Assembly (NCBI GenBank): GCA_030681645.1 | Contig: JAUXRX010000010.1 | Location: 185,318 to 249,317 of the forward strand | DNA length: 64,000 nt | Source: Archangium sp. | GTDB taxonomy: Bacteria; Myxococcota; Myxococcia; Myxococcales; Myxococcaceae | Direction of reading: 5' to 3' | Shown: positions 38,381-47,580 of the stretch, one piece after another | Position numbering within the stretch: position 1 is the stretch's first letter | Layout: each line of letters begins with the position of its first letter | Program-made: the position numbers and the translations under genes | Notes under the pieces: generated by a model | Seen by the model: only the letters and a program-made list of their open reading frames with translations | What the model was told of the DNA's origin: nothing | The model's database searches: none

Positions 38381-39358
38381 ATGCATCACGTCGCCCCCAC
38401 CGAATCCCTCCAGGAGCGCTCGTCACGCGCCCCTCTCAAGCACCCGGTTCGGGTCACCATCGCCGGCGAGCGCGTCGTGCGCGTGCTCTCGGGTGACATC
38501 TCGCCCAACGGCATGTTCCTGATGATGCCCGAGCCCCCGGAGCCCGGCACGGTGGTGACGCTGGCCTTCGAGGCGGGCGGCAAGGTGTTGCCCTTCGCGG
38601 AGGGCGAGGTGGCCTGGCGCCGCAGCCAGGCGCACGGCGGCTTCGGGGTGCGCTTCACCCGCTACCTGCACCCGCGCGCGAAGGCGCTGGTCGACTTCCT
38701 CTCGGAGAACGTCGAGCACGGCACCGCCCTCAAGGCGCCCCAGACGCCGGTGCGCAGGGTTCGCCGCTGGTCGGGCCTCGCCGCGCTCGCCGCGCTGGTG
38801 GCCTTCCTGGTGACGTGGAGCAGCAGTCCGCCCGCGAAGCCCGTGGTGCTCGAGGCCGGGCAGGTGTGCCAGGCGCCTGCGCGCGCCGCCGCGCCCGTCG
38901 CGGCCGTGGAGCTGGCGGCGAGCGTGGAGCCCGCGAAGAAGCCGGCGCCGAAGGTGCGCGCGCCCAGCCGCCTGCCCGAGAAGCCGCGCGCGGTGCCGAC
39001 GCTGGCGCGCACGGTGGCCTCGGCCGTCAAGCCCGGCCAGTTCACCAGCACCCCCATCCCCTCGGGCGCCGCGCGGCTGGTGAACGTGACGCGGGTGAGC
39101 GGGTCGCTGCGCGTGGCGATCGACGCGGTGGCCGGCGGCCGGGTGAGCGGCGTGGCGACGCTGCAGAACCCGGCCCGCCTGGTGATCGACGTGACCGGGT
39201 TGCCCCCGGTGAGCAATCACGTGGTGGCGCTGGCCGACTCCGAGCTGCGCCGCATCTCGGCCACGAAGCAGGGCAAGGGCACGCGGCTGATCATCGAGCT
39301 GGTGCGCCTGCCCACCCGCGTGGTGCAGCAGGGCGACTCGGCGTTGATCACCTTCTGA
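38381..39358 (+). CDS. PilZ - transmembrane - AMIN fusion protein
   Basis: The ATG at 38381 is preferred over an upstream ATG at 38279. The first 110 residues are a PilZ domain with the DxSxxG element (GDISPNGMF) and GGFGVRFTR. One membrane helix (LAALAALVAFLVTWSSSP) and a Pro/Ala/Lys linker follow. The C-terminus is an AMIN-type domain (GSLRVAIDAVAGGRVSGVA, ARLVIDVTGLPP). AMIN binds peptidoglycan in PilQ and AmiC, so the protein could link a cyclic-di-GMP signal to the cell wall or pilus secretin. The fusion is unusual. Confidence 0.75.
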   Translation: MHHVAPTESLQERSSRAPLKHPVRVTIAGERVVRVLSGDISPNGMFLMMPEPPEPGTVVTLAFEAGGKVLPFAEGEVAWRRSQAHGGFGVRFTRYLHPRAKALVDFLSENVEHGTALKAPQTPVRRVRRWSGLAALAALVAFLVTWSSSPPAKPVVLEAGQVCQAPARAAAPVAAVELAASVEPAKKPAPKVRAPSRLPEKPRAVPTLARTVASAVKPGQFTSTPIPSGAARLVNVTRVSGSLRVAIDAVAGGRVSGVATLQNPARLVIDVTGLPPVSNHVVALADSELRRISATKQGKGTRLIIELVRLPTRVVQQGDSALITF

Positions 39359-39359
39359 G

Positions 39360-39403
39360 CTCCCTCTCCCTGCGCAGCGGGGAGAGGGCTGGGGTGAGGG
39401 GCC
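39360..39403. terminator. Family A repeat between convergent genes
   Basis: TCCCTCTCCCTGCGCAGCGG leads into GGAGAGGGCTGGGGTGAGGGG. The stem CCCTCTCCC/GGGAGAGGG closes over a short loop. It fills the gap between the PilZ-AMIN gene and the convergent glycosidase. Confidence 0.5.
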
Positions 39404-39418
39404 GAGCTCACCCGCTGG

Positions 39419-41314
39419 TCACGGCCGCAGCAGCAGCGTGCTGACGCTCATCGGCGGCAGGGTGAGCCTGAACGAGTTGGCCTGCGTGGTGGTCACGTCA
39501 GCCGCCCGCACCGGCGCGGCCGTGGCCGAGGTGAGCTGGTAGACCTCGGCGAGCGTGAGCTGCACCGGGTGCGTGAGCGCGAGTGACGCGGTCTTCGGGG
39601 TGGTGGCCTTGTTGATCACCACCATCACCACCCGCCCCGGGTTCGCGGCGTCGAGGCTGGCGTACACGGTGACCGCGGCCACGTCCGACGTGGTCGCGCT
39701 CACCGAGGTCTCGCCGAAGTTCGCGCCCGCGCCGTCGAAGTTGCGGAACATGCGGAACGCCGCGTCGATGAAGCGGATGTCGCTGGCCATCGGCCACAGC
39801 GCCGCGGCGAAGACGCCTTCGCGCCCGAAGATGCCGAGCACGTCGGCCTGCGCCACCGCGCCCGAGATGTGCGCGCCACCGCCGTAGTAGTACTCGGTGA
39901 AGGCGAGCTTCGTGCCCTGGTAGTGCGCGGCGATCTTCGCCTGCATCGACGGCAGCAGGCGCACGGGCTGGTTGCCGAGGTACTGCGAGACCCAGCTCGT
40001 CTCGACGTAGGTCGGGTCCCACAGCGAGCGCGGGGCCTGCACGCGCGCGGCGACCAACGCGGCGGTGGTGCCTTCGCCGATGACGCGCACGCCGCCCCCC
40101 TGGGCTTCCGGGTACCAGTGGAGATCGAGCACGTCCATCAACCGCACGCCCGCGGTGGTGCTCGCCGCGCGCATGCCATCGAGGAAGAAGTCGAGGAAGT
40201 CGCGGCCGTTCGCGTCGGGCGCGTTCTGCAGGTTGAGGTAGCCGTTGAAGCCGTAGCTCACCGCGCCGAAGACCTGCGCGGTGGGCGCGACGCGCTTGAC
40301 GGTCGCCGCGTAGTCGATGCTCTTCGAGAGCAGCTCGGCGTACGTCACCGCCGCCGGGTGAATCGGCGAGTGCGTCTCGGCCCAGAGGTCGGGCTCGTTA
40401 TCGAGCGAGTAGAAGAGCTCGCGCTCCGGTGCCTGGTGGGCCATGGGGAACTGCTGCTCGAGCCACGAGACGAACTCGTCCTGGTAGACCTCGGCGTCGG
40501 TCAGCACCGGCGGGTAGACGAGCGCGGTCGGCTTGACCGCCACGTCCTGGCGGAAGCGGGTGGTGAGCGCCTGGCCGGTGACGTTGGTGCCCAGCTTGTC
40601 GGCGGCGACCCAGCCTGCCATGGGCACGGTGACGATGGTGGCGCCGGCGAAGGCCTGCGAGGTGGCCACCGGGCCACGCACCGCCTCGCCGGGCGTGGTG
40701 CCTCCGCCGAGGTAGGCGTCGTTCTGGTAGTTGTAGTCGGAGCCCGCGTTCGACGCGTTGTTCTCCCAGTTGTACGCGGTCCACCGGTTGCCACCGAGGC
40801 GGTTGAGGGTGAGGTGGGGCTGGGCCTGCCAGGTGCTGCCGTTGAAGTTCTTGCCGTAGATGTAGCGGCTGATGGGGCGCACCTGCGCGCCGGTGTCCAC
40901 CGCGAGCGTGAGGTCGACGCCGCCGTCTCCCTGCGGAGCGCCCGCATCCACGGGCGCAGGGCCCGCGTCGCGCGGACCCGCGTCAGGCACGCCCGCATCG
41001 CGCGGACCCGCGTCGGGCACGCCCGCATCGCGCGGCGGTATCCCCCCATCGCGTGGAGGCAGGCCGGCATCACGAGGACCAGCGTCGGGTGGCGCCGTCA
41101 CGCCCGCGTCGAACGGCGGAGCCGTGGTGCCCGCATCGAACGGAGGAGCCGCGGTGCCTGCGTCGAACGGTGGCGCGGTCCTGCCCGCGTCGGCCGCGCT
41201 CGGCACGCCGGCGTCGCCCCGCGCTTCCGCGTTCTTCATCGTGACCAGCCCGCCGCCACATCCACTCACTGCGAAAAAAAGCACCGTCACTGCACCGCGG
41301 CTCAGTCTCGACAT
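39419..41314 (-). CDS. GH44-type glycoside hydrolase, lipoprotein
   Basis: The ATG at 41314 gives a lipoprotein signal (VTVLFFAVSGCGG). A linker of repeated PRDAG/PPFDAG units follows. The catalytic domain near 165-610 has the GH44 signature NRLGGNRWTAYNWENNASNA, an acid/base Glu in SLDNEPDLW and a nucleophile Glu in FTEYYYGG. GH44 enzymes cut beta-glucans such as cellulose and xyloglucan. A beta domain ends the protein (SLALTHPVQLTLAEVYQL). This suggests use of plant polymers or surface glycans. Confidence 0.85.
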   Translation of the reverse strand: MSRLSRGAVTVLFFAVSGCGGGLVTMKNAEARGDAGVPSAADAGRTAPPFDAGTAAPPFDAGTTAPPFDAGVTAPPDAGPRDAGLPPRDGGIPPRDAGVPDAGPRDAGVPDAGPRDAGPAPVDAGAPQGDGGVDLTLAVDTGAQVRPISRYIYGKNFNGSTWQAQPHLTLNRLGGNRWTAYNWENNASNAGSDYNYQNDAYLGGGTTPGEAVRGPVATSQAFAGATIVTVPMAGWVAADKLGTNVTGQALTTRFRQDVAVKPTALVYPPVLTDAEVYQDEFVSWLEQQFPMAHQAPERELFYSLDNEPDLWAETHSPIHPAAVTYAELLSKSIDYAATVKRVAPTAQVFGAVSYGFNGYLNLQNAPDANGRDFLDFFLDGMRAASTTAGVRLMDVLDLHWYPEAQGGGVRVIGEGTTAALVAARVQAPRSLWDPTYVETSWVSQYLGNQPVRLLPSMQAKIAAHYQGTKLAFTEYYYGGGAHISGAVAQADVLGIFGREGVFAAALWPMASDIRFIDAAFRMFRNFDGAGANFGETSVSATTSDVAAVTVYASLDAANPGRVVMVVINKATTPKTASLALTHPVQLTLAEVYQLTSATAAPVRAADVTTTQANSFRLTLPPMSVSTLLLRP

Positions 41315-41588
41315 TCCTTCTCCTCGATCACGTTGCGCTCCCTCGTGGCGCACTCCACCAGGCACTCCGCAAGCTCGGAGGCGGCGGATTGACGAAGCAT
41401 TTAGAGAGCTTCGATGTGTGGAACGAAGGCCTCGCCGTCCCACACCGCAGGGTGGTGATGCCTTCCTTTTCAGCCGCTTCGGCGATCGCCCACCTGTTCA
41501 GCCGGGACGTTATTTTCCGCCAGGGACGGCTCTCGCAGGGGCGATTGGCGAAGGACACAGGCCCGTGGGATCGTCGTCAGTCCCGCTC

Positions 41589-43220
41589 ATGCGAGCCACC
41601 TTCACCGCGCTGCTGTGTCTGGCCGGCTGTGCCGGGGTGGACGAGCCTGCCGCTCCACCGGTCTCGGTGACCAGGCAGGCGGCGACGCTCACCTTCGGCG
41701 ACGGCGGCGTGAAGGTGCAGGGCAACAGCCTGCTCGCGCACCTCGGCACGAGCCTCGCGAGCTGCCCCGGCGGCGGCTACGCGGCGACTGCCTCCGGAGA
41801 CGACTCGGTGTGGCTCTCGCCGGTGCAGACGCGGCTGGTGACCCCGCGGCTGTTCAGCCTCGAGGTCGAGCCCTTCCCGGTGGTCTGCCTCGGCGCCACC
41901 ACCAACGTGCTCCGCGTCCTCGTGGGTGGCCCGTCGAGCGCGTACAGCCTCCGGCCCGACGGCGGCTCGCAGGTGTCGGGGCAGCGCGTCGATTCGTTCG
42001 ACGCCGCCCCGGGTTCATGGCTCGCGGTGGGCCGCGCGTCGCCCGGAACCATCTCGCTCTTCCCTTCGAGCGCGGCGGCCCTCACCAGCCCCACCTTCAC
42101 CACGGCGCCGGTCACGGGCCTCGGCGTCTCGGTGGCGTGGAACCAGGGCGGCGCCCTGCTGGTGGGCAACCCCCAGGCGCGCACCGCGGGCCTCTTCCTG
42201 CCCGACGTGACCGCGGACGGCGGCGTGCTGCTCATCGCGCCCTTCGCGCTCGCGAACCCCGAGCCCGCGTTGACCGCCAGCGACTTCGGCATGGTGGTGG
42301 CCACCGGTGACGTGACGCCACACTTCAGCGAAGAGCACCTGGTGGCGGCCCCCGCCGTGGGGCGCGTCTACATCTTCTCGGGAATCGCCAACGTGATGAC
42401 CCTGCGCGGAGGCCAGTCGTTCGGCGCCGCGCTGGCGGTCGATCCACGCGATCTCGGCGGCGGGCTGCACGCGCTCTGGGTGGGCGAGCCCTTCGCGAAC
42501 CGGGTGCACCGCTTCATCGGCAGCGCGGGCCAGGCCTTCGACGCCCCGGGGGCCGCCGGCAACAACTCGAGGTTCGGCGCGGCCCTCGCGGTCGATTCGC
42601 AAGGCGTGCTCGCGGTGGGTGCGCCGAAGTACTCCGACGGAGTCCTGCTCGAGGTGGGCGCGGTGTTCGAGGCGACGGTCGACGCGGGCACGCTGGTGGG
42701 GCTGGCGATGCACTGCGATGCCGGCCAGAGCTGCACGCTGCCGGGCTGCACCACCGGCACCTGCCTGGGCGCCGTCTTCTGCGAGCAGGTCCGCGCCGCC
42801 GGGTCGGACTGCTCGGCCTCAGAGCGCTGCGTCATGAACATCTGCGTCGCCGGCGGAGCCCCCGACGCCGGCCCCGACGCGGGCACGCCATCGGACGCGG
42901 GCACGCCACCGGACGCGGGCACGCCACCGGACGCGGGCACGCCACCGGACGCGGGCACGCCTCCGGACGCGGGCACGCCTCCGGACGCAGGCACGCCACT
43001 GGACGCGGGCACGCCTCCGGACGCGGGCACGACGGACGCGGGCGTGACGGACGCAGGCGTGACGGACGCGGGCGGGTCGGACGCGGGCTCGCGCGACGAA
43101 GGCGATGGGGGTGAAGACCCGCTCGTCTACCGCACCTCCAGCTGCGGCTGCGCCTCGATCGAGCTGCCGCTGCTGCTGCTGGCGCCCGGTCTGGCGCTCA
43201 GGCGGCGGAAGCGCGGTTGA
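41589..43220 (+). CDS. Secreted FG-GAP-like protein with DAG repeats and MYXO-CTERM tail
   Basis: The ATG at 41589 gives a signal with a possible lipobox (LLCLAGCAG). About 370 residues of repeated beta blades follow (GVLAVGAPKYSDGVLLEVGA, ALWVGEPFANRVHRFIGSAG), like an FG-GAP propeller. A Cys cluster (CDAGQSCTLPGCTTGTC) precedes a tandem run of 18-base PDAGTP units. The end is a MYXO-CTERM tail: SSCGCAS, hydrophobic LPLLLLAPGLAL, then RRRKRG. Such tails mark proteins for surface anchoring or release in Myxococcota. Confidence 0.8.
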   Translation: MRATFTALLCLAGCAGVDEPAAPPVSVTRQAATLTFGDGGVKVQGNSLLAHLGTSLASCPGGGYAATASGDDSVWLSPVQTRLVTPRLFSLEVEPFPVVCLGATTNVLRVLVGGPSSAYSLRPDGGSQVSGQRVDSFDAAPGSWLAVGRASPGTISLFPSSAAALTSPTFTTAPVTGLGVSVAWNQGGALLVGNPQARTAGLFLPDVTADGGVLLIAPFALANPEPALTASDFGMVVATGDVTPHFSEEHLVAAPAVGRVYIFSGIANVMTLRGGQSFGAALAVDPRDLGGGLHALWVGEPFANRVHRFIGSAGQAFDAPGAAGNNSRFGAALAVDSQGVLAVGAPKYSDGVLLEVGAVFEATVDAGTLVGLAMHCDAGQSCTLPGCTTGTCLGAVFCEQVRAAGSDCSASERCVMNICVAGGAPDAGPDAGTPSDAGTPPDAGTPPDAGTPPDAGTPPDAGTPPDAGTPLDAGTPPDAGTTDAGVTDAGVTDAGGSDAGSRDEGDGGEDPLVYRTSSCGCASIELPLLLLAPGLALRRRKRG

Positions 43221-43298
43221 GCGTGGCCTGGGGCCGGCTGGTGAAGGCACCGATCCTGCGCGCGGCAGCTGAACGCCTCCAGCTGACGCCTGTCCCAG

Positions 43299-43850
43299 CT
43301 ACGTCGGCTGAAAGATGAAGTAGCGGAGCCGGCAGGACGTGCACTCGAAGAACGAGACGTCCCGAAGGCCCTCTGGTGGGCCGGTCTGTGCGAAGTCGGT
43401 CGAAGGGGCTCCCAGTCCGTGACTCCACTCGCGTGAGGATTCCGTGAAGGCGAGGAGCGCATCGAAGGAAGGGGGCGATCCAAGGAACTCCGTCGGAGCG
43501 TCGCAGCACACTGGCCAGTCCCTGCCCTGCATGAAGAGCGGCACACCCATCGGAGTTCGGTTGAGGGCAGCCTCCGCCGACCTTGCACTTCCGGGGTTGC
43601 TACAAGCTCCCCGAATCGTCGCCCGGATGGACTGGTCGAGCTGATCGACGCGGCCGCTCAGGATGCATGGCGCGCAAGCGGCATAGACCTCGATGTCGCC
43701 ATCGGGGTCCTGTGGGTCTGGTGGATTGGCGAGCTGGCCTTTTGCTCCGTAGACGGGAACGGCCCCACCGCACACCTGACACTCGGTGTAGTCGTCGGGG
43801 TCCTTCGCTATCAGGGCTGAATCCGCGATGAGCTTGAAGAGGGTGCCCAC
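43299..43850 (-). CDS. CbrC-like Cys-rich protein
   Basis: The 183-residue protein has metal-binding-type Cys pairs (CQVCGG, CAPC, CC in PVCCDAPTEFLG, CTSC). The run LNRTPMGVPLFMQGRDWPVC then CCDAPTEFLG resembles the CbrC/UPF0167 family of cytoplasmic proteins. It has no signal peptide. The match is partial, and the function of that family is poorly known. Confidence 0.5.
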   Translation of the reverse strand: MGTLFKLIADSALIAKDPDDYTECQVCGGAVPVYGAKGQLANPPDPQDPDGDIEVYAACAPCILSGRVDQLDQSIRATIRGACSNPGSARSAEAALNRTPMGVPLFMQGRDWPVCCDAPTEFLGSPPSFDALLAFTESSREWSHGLGAPSTDFAQTGPPEGLRDVSFFECTSCRLRYFIFQPT

Positions 43851-43925
43851 GCTCGCAGTCTACGCACTCGACGCCCCGCCCTCGACTCCGCTCTCAGGGT
43901 TGATCGAACAAGAGACGGAACCCAG

Positions 43926-44017
43926 ACCGTTCATCCCGAGCGGAGTCGAGGGATGGAATTCCGATCGATTGGCGCGCGGCCCTCTCCCCGACCCTCTCCC
44001 CCTCGGGGAGAGGGAGA
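43926..44017. repeat. Family B and family A repeats in the gap before the serpin gene
   Basis: A family B copy (CCGTTCATCCCGAGCGGAG then TCGAGGGA, 43926-43952) is followed by a family A variant with an inverted stem (CTCTCCCCCTCGGGGAGAG, near 43994-44012). They lie in the 176-base gap downstream of the serpin stop, where they could end its transcript. Confidence 0.6.
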
Positions 44018-44026
44018 CACTTTCGC

Positions 44027-45289
44027 TCAGTTGCCCAGCGTGGCGGGCCGGGACAGGCGGCCCATGAAGAGCACCGCGCCCGTGGCCCGGTCGCGGATGA
44101 CGAAGACGAAGGGCCGGTTGACCTCGAGGTACTCGGGCAGGGAGACGCGGCCCACGATGACCGCCGTGGCCGCCGCCGCCTCGGTGCCGGCCTCGTCGGT
44201 CTTCACCACGGCCTCGTGCACCACCGCCGTGATGGCCAGCCCTCCCTCGCTCGTCATCCCGCTGAAGTCGGCCTCACCCGAGAAGGCCACGCCCAGGCCG
44301 AGCGCCTTGAGGATCTCATCGAGCTGCGCCTGGGTGCGCGCCTCGAACTTCGGCATGCGCAGCGCGGCCGTGCGCGGCGTGGCGGCGGCGACGAGCGCGC
44401 GCAGCTTCACCCCATCGAGCTGCTGCTCGAGCTCGGCCAGCTTTCCCGCGGGCGGCACCAACAGCACCATCGAGACCTCGTCACCCTGATACGGCAGGTC
44501 GAACACCTCGACGCCGTCGAGCGTCCCGTACGAGAGCTCGACGTCTTCGCCAGCCATCATCTCCACGCGCGCGGTGCTGCCGTCGGCGAGGGTGAAGTTG
44601 CCCGGCCCCGTCTTCTCCTTCGCGAACGGGTTCTTCCAGGCGGCGTTGAAGTAGAGGGTGTTCACCAGCGCGAGCCGCGTGTCAGACGAGATGGTGCCCT
44701 GCGCGAGCAGCTCGGGAATGAGGCCCTCGGTGTTGGTCGACACCCAGTCGTTGATCTTCTTCCGCGACGGCTCCGGCTCCGCCTGGAAGTCGAGCTGCCG
44801 CACCCCCGCCCCGTACTCCTGCGCCAGCACGTCGAGGAACCCGGGCAGCACCGGCAGGCCCTTCTGGGTGAAGAGCTGGTTGTTCGAGCGCAGCCGGAAG
44901 GGCTTCCCATCGCGGCCCGCGGCGCCCTGCCCGCGTGACTCGAGCGCCGCGTCGACGGTGTTCATCGCGCGGTGGTAACGGTCGGCCGGCAGGCTCAGGT
45001 GCAGCGTCTGCTCGAACGCGGCCTGGGTGGTGCCCCGCGCGCCCGGGTAGGTCATCGACAGCGCCGTCACCACGCTCCACGGAGAGAAGGCGAGGTTCTC
45101 GTCTGCGGGCAGCTTCCGGTACACGTCGAAGCCGAAGCGGGTGGTGTCGTCGATGGCTTGATCGACGTCAGCGGTAGGCGCGGCCTGGGTGATGCGGTCC
45201 TTCGAGGACTTGAGGAGGTCGCCCGGGGGCGGCACCTCGGCGGCACAGCTCACCAGCAGGGCGGACAGGCAGAGAAGTGGAGTTCGCAT
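44027..45289 (-). CDS. Serpin, lipoprotein, inhibitory type
   Basis: The ATG at 45289 gives a lipoprotein signal (LLCLSALLVSCAAE); a longer frame adds 14 residues. The 420-residue serpin fold ends with the usual PFVFVIRDRATGAVLFMGRL. The reactive-loop hinge EAGTEAAAATAV has the small residues typical of inhibitory serpins, after HEAVVKTDEAG. It probably inhibits serine or cysteine proteases at the cell surface, perhaps protecting the cell from its own or prey enzymes. Bacterial serpins are uncommon. Confidence 0.9.
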   Translation of the reverse strand: MRTPLLCLSALLVSCAAEVPPPGDLLKSSKDRITQAAPTADVDQAIDDTTRFGFDVYRKLPADENLAFSPWSVVTALSMTYPGARGTTQAAFEQTLHLSLPADRYHRAMNTVDAALESRGQGAAGRDGKPFRLRSNNQLFTQKGLPVLPGFLDVLAQEYGAGVRQLDFQAEPEPSRKKINDWVSTNTEGLIPELLAQGTISSDTRLALVNTLYFNAAWKNPFAKEKTGPGNFTLADGSTARVEMMAGEDVELSYGTLDGVEVFDLPYQGDEVSMVLLVPPAGKLAELEQQLDGVKLRALVAAATPRTAALRMPKFEARTQAQLDEILKALGLGVAFSGEADFSGMTSEGGLAITAVVHEAVVKTDEAGTEAAAATAVIVGRVSLPEYLEVNRPFVFVIRDRATGAVLFMGRLSRPATLGN

Positions 45290-45407
45290 GCGGCCGCGCA
45301 GTGCATTCGCGGCACCAGCGGCGCTGATCAACCGAACTGCGCACTTGCACGCGCGAAGCGGCGCAAAGCTCGCGGTTCCCCCTCAGATTTCCCCCGGGGC
45401 AGGGCGT

Positions 45408-46541
45408 TCACGACGCGAGCGCCACCGGCTTCCGCGCGATGAAGCGCCGCCACTCCTCGGCCTGCCTCGAGTCCAGCGCCCAGGGCGCCAGCTCGGACGC
45501 CTCGCCGTCGCTCGCCGTCACCCGGGCGTGGAAGCGCGCCTCGCCCGCCCGCACCTTCACCAGCTGGCCCACCCGCAGCGCGCGGCGCACCCCGAACAGC
45601 GCCAGGGACACCGAGAGCACGTCGGCCTCGGCCACCAGGCCCTCGCAGGTGAGCGTCACCTGGAGCTCGGGGTCGAGCGCGTCGGGCAACTTGAGCTCGT
45701 AGTCGATGACGTTGGCGGGCTCGCGCAGCGCCGGCTCGCGGAAGGCGTCGAACGTACCGGGCAGCAGCGGCAGCTGCTCGGCGAGCGCTTCACCCTGCTC
45801 GGTCGAGAGCGCGGCGATTTCACCGAGGTGGTGCGCCGCCAGCGCGGGCTCCCCGTCGAGCAGCCGCACCACCTCGTCAGCCACCCGCAGGGTCTCGAGC
45901 AGGGGAGAGCTCACCGCCAGGTCGTGGTGCTGCGCGATGGCGCCGGCGATGAGCGTGGGCAGACCCCAGCTGCGGGCCAGCAGCGCGCCGAACGCGAGGT
46001 GGTGCACCTCGACCATCGCCCACCAGCCCTCTTCGCTGCGGGTGTCGGCCGCGGGGTGCTCGCGCAGCAACTGCTCGAGCACGCCGATCGCCGGCACCCG
46101 GCCGATGTCGTGCAGCAACCCCGCGACGAAGGCGTCCTCAGCCGGACAGCCGAAGAACGGCGCCACCCACGAGGCGATGCGCGCGCTCGAGAGGCTCTCC
46201 CGCCAGGCGCGGCGCCGCAGCGCCACCAGGGGCCCGGTGACCAGGGTGCGCTCGTGCAGCTCCTTCGCCACGCTCAGCTCGCGCAGCGCCTGGTGCCCCA
46301 AGGTCACCACCGCCGCCTTGAGCGAGACCACCTGGCCCGAGCGCAGGTACGCCGCGCTGTTCGCCAGCCGCAGCACGATGGCCGCCAGCGCCTGGTCCTG
46401 CTCGAGGGCCTGCACCAGGGCGCCCGCCCCGCTGTGCTCGTCGGCCAGCAACTGCACCAGCCGCAGCGCGACCACGGGCGAAGGCGGCACGCTCACCTTC
46501 CCCTTCTTCACCCGCTCAGCCATCGCCGCGTCGAGATCCAT
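45408..46541 (-). CDS. HDOD-domain protein
   Basis: The ATG at 46541 is chosen because a GGGAGGG site lies just upstream; a longer frame starts at 46568. Residues 10-210 form an HDOD domain (VPPSPVVALRLVQLLADEH, LRLANSAAYL, LLHDIGRVPAIG, QHH). The HD motif is present, but HDOD proteins often lack phosphodiesterase activity. The last 100 residues are a beta domain (LKLPDALDPELQVTLTCEG) that may be PilZ-like. A signalling role is likely. Confidence 0.8.
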   Translation of the reverse strand: MDLDAAMAERVKKGKVSVPPSPVVALRLVQLLADEHSGAGALVQALEQDQALAAIVLRLANSAAYLRSGQVVSLKAAVVTLGHQALRELSVAKELHERTLVTGPLVALRRRAWRESLSSARIASWVAPFFGCPAEDAFVAGLLHDIGRVPAIGVLEQLLREHPAADTRSEEGWWAMVEVHHLAFGALLARSWGLPTLIAGAIAQHHDLAVSSPLLETLRVADEVVRLLDGEPALAAHHLGEIAALSTEQGEALAEQLPLLPGTFDAFREPALREPANVIDYELKLPDALDPELQVTLTCEGLVAEADVLSVSLALFGVRRALRVGQLVKVRAGEARFHARVTASDGEASELAPWALDSRQAEEWRRFIARKPVALAS

Positions 46542-46591
46542 GGAGGTCCCTCCCCGTGGCTTCGACACGGACCGGGCTTTCGTTCAGGACC

Positions 46592-46620
46592 TTGCTCAAA
46601 AGCACGGTCGTTCTTATATT
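46592..46620 (+). promoter_or_regulatory. Candidate sigma70-type promoter before the hydrolase gene
   Basis: TTGCTC and TATATT are separated by 17 bases, the ideal spacing. The AT-rich -10 stands out in this GC-rich DNA. A small hairpin GGTGG-GGAT-CCACC follows at 46621-46634, near the expected transcript start. Confidence 0.5.
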
Positions 46621-46658
46621 GGTGGGGATCCACCTCCCCGCCTGAAAGGAACTGCCCC

Positions 46659-47570
46659 ATGAATCGCGTCCGCCCCAATAAAAGCACGAACGTTCGGCTC
46701 CTGAATGGACTCGTCTCCCTGGCCGAGAGGGTGGCCCCGGCCTGGGTGGAAGAGAAGGCCTTCGGGCTCTGGGCCCGCCCCCGCCGCACCCCGGCGAAGT
46801 GGGGCCAGGCGCTGAGCGGGGCGCGCGCCTTCCGCCTCGAGGCCGGGGGCGCGGCGCTGGCGGCGTGGGAATGGAACGTGAACGGCCCGCACGGCAGCGC
46901 GCTGCTGGTGCACGGGTGGAGCGGCAACGCCTCGCAGCTGAGCAGCTTCGTCGAGCCGCTGGTGCAGCGCGGGTACCACGTGGTGGCGATGGACCTGCCG
47001 GCGCACGGCCAGACGGCGGGGAACTTCGCCACCGTGCCGTTGCTCGCGCACACGGTGGCCGAGCTGGGCCAGCGGCTGCGCCCGCGCATCGTGGTGGCGC
47101 ACTCGCTGGGCGCGACGTCGACCGGCTACGCGCTGACGAAGGGGCTGCGGCCGGAACGCCTCGCGCTGCTCGCGCCGCCCGCGCAGCTGCCTCCGTACCT
47201 GGCGCACTTCGCGCAACAGGCCGGGCTGTCCGACGCGATGCAGGCCCGGCTGCTGCGGCGGGTGGAGCAGATCATCGGCCGCCCCGTGTCGGAGCTCGAC
47301 CTGCGCGTGCACGCGCCCGCGCTGGGCCACGTGCGGGCGCTGCTGGTGCACGACCGCGACGACTCGGTGGTGCCGCTCGAGTCGTCCCGCGAGCTGGCGG
47401 CGCTCTGGCCGGCGGCGCGGTTGGTGGTCACCGTGGGGCTCTCGCACGACCGCATTCGCCGCGACCCCGGGGTGGTGGAGCAGGTGGTGAGCTTCGTCAC
47501 CGGGCAGGCGGCGCAGGACGCGCTGCCCTCTGCCGCCTGGAGCGCCTCGGCGGCGAGCCCGGCGAGCTGA
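46659..47570 (+). CDS. Alpha/beta hydrolase
   Basis: The ATG at 46659 follows a good AAAGGA site and the promoter at 46592. The 303-residue protein has LLVHGWSGNASQL, the nucleophile elbow VAHSLGAT, a late Asp (LLVHDRDDSVVP) and His (VGLSHDRI), so the Ser-His-Asp triad is complete. No signal peptide is present. The C-terminal 20 residues are Ala/Ser-rich. The substrate is unknown. Confidence 0.82.
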   Translation: MNRVRPNKSTNVRLLNGLVSLAERVAPAWVEEKAFGLWARPRRTPAKWGQALSGARAFRLEAGGAALAAWEWNVNGPHGSALLVHGWSGNASQLSSFVEPLVQRGYHVVAMDLPAHGQTAGNFATVPLLAHTVAELGQRLRPRIVVAHSLGATSTGYALTKGLRPERLALLAPPAQLPPYLAHFAQQAGLSDAMQARLLRRVEQIIGRPVSELDLRVHAPALGHVRALLVHDRDDSVVPLESSRELAALWPAARLVVTVGLSHDRIRRDPGVVEQVVSFVTGQAAQDALPSAAWSASAASPAS

Positions 47571-47580
47571 GGGTCTTCGG

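Noticed and set aside
42862..43086. DAG-type coding repeats as a novel element
   Set aside because: PDAGTP-like tandem repeats are common linkers in Myxococcota surface proteins and occur in several genes here. They are noted but not unusual.
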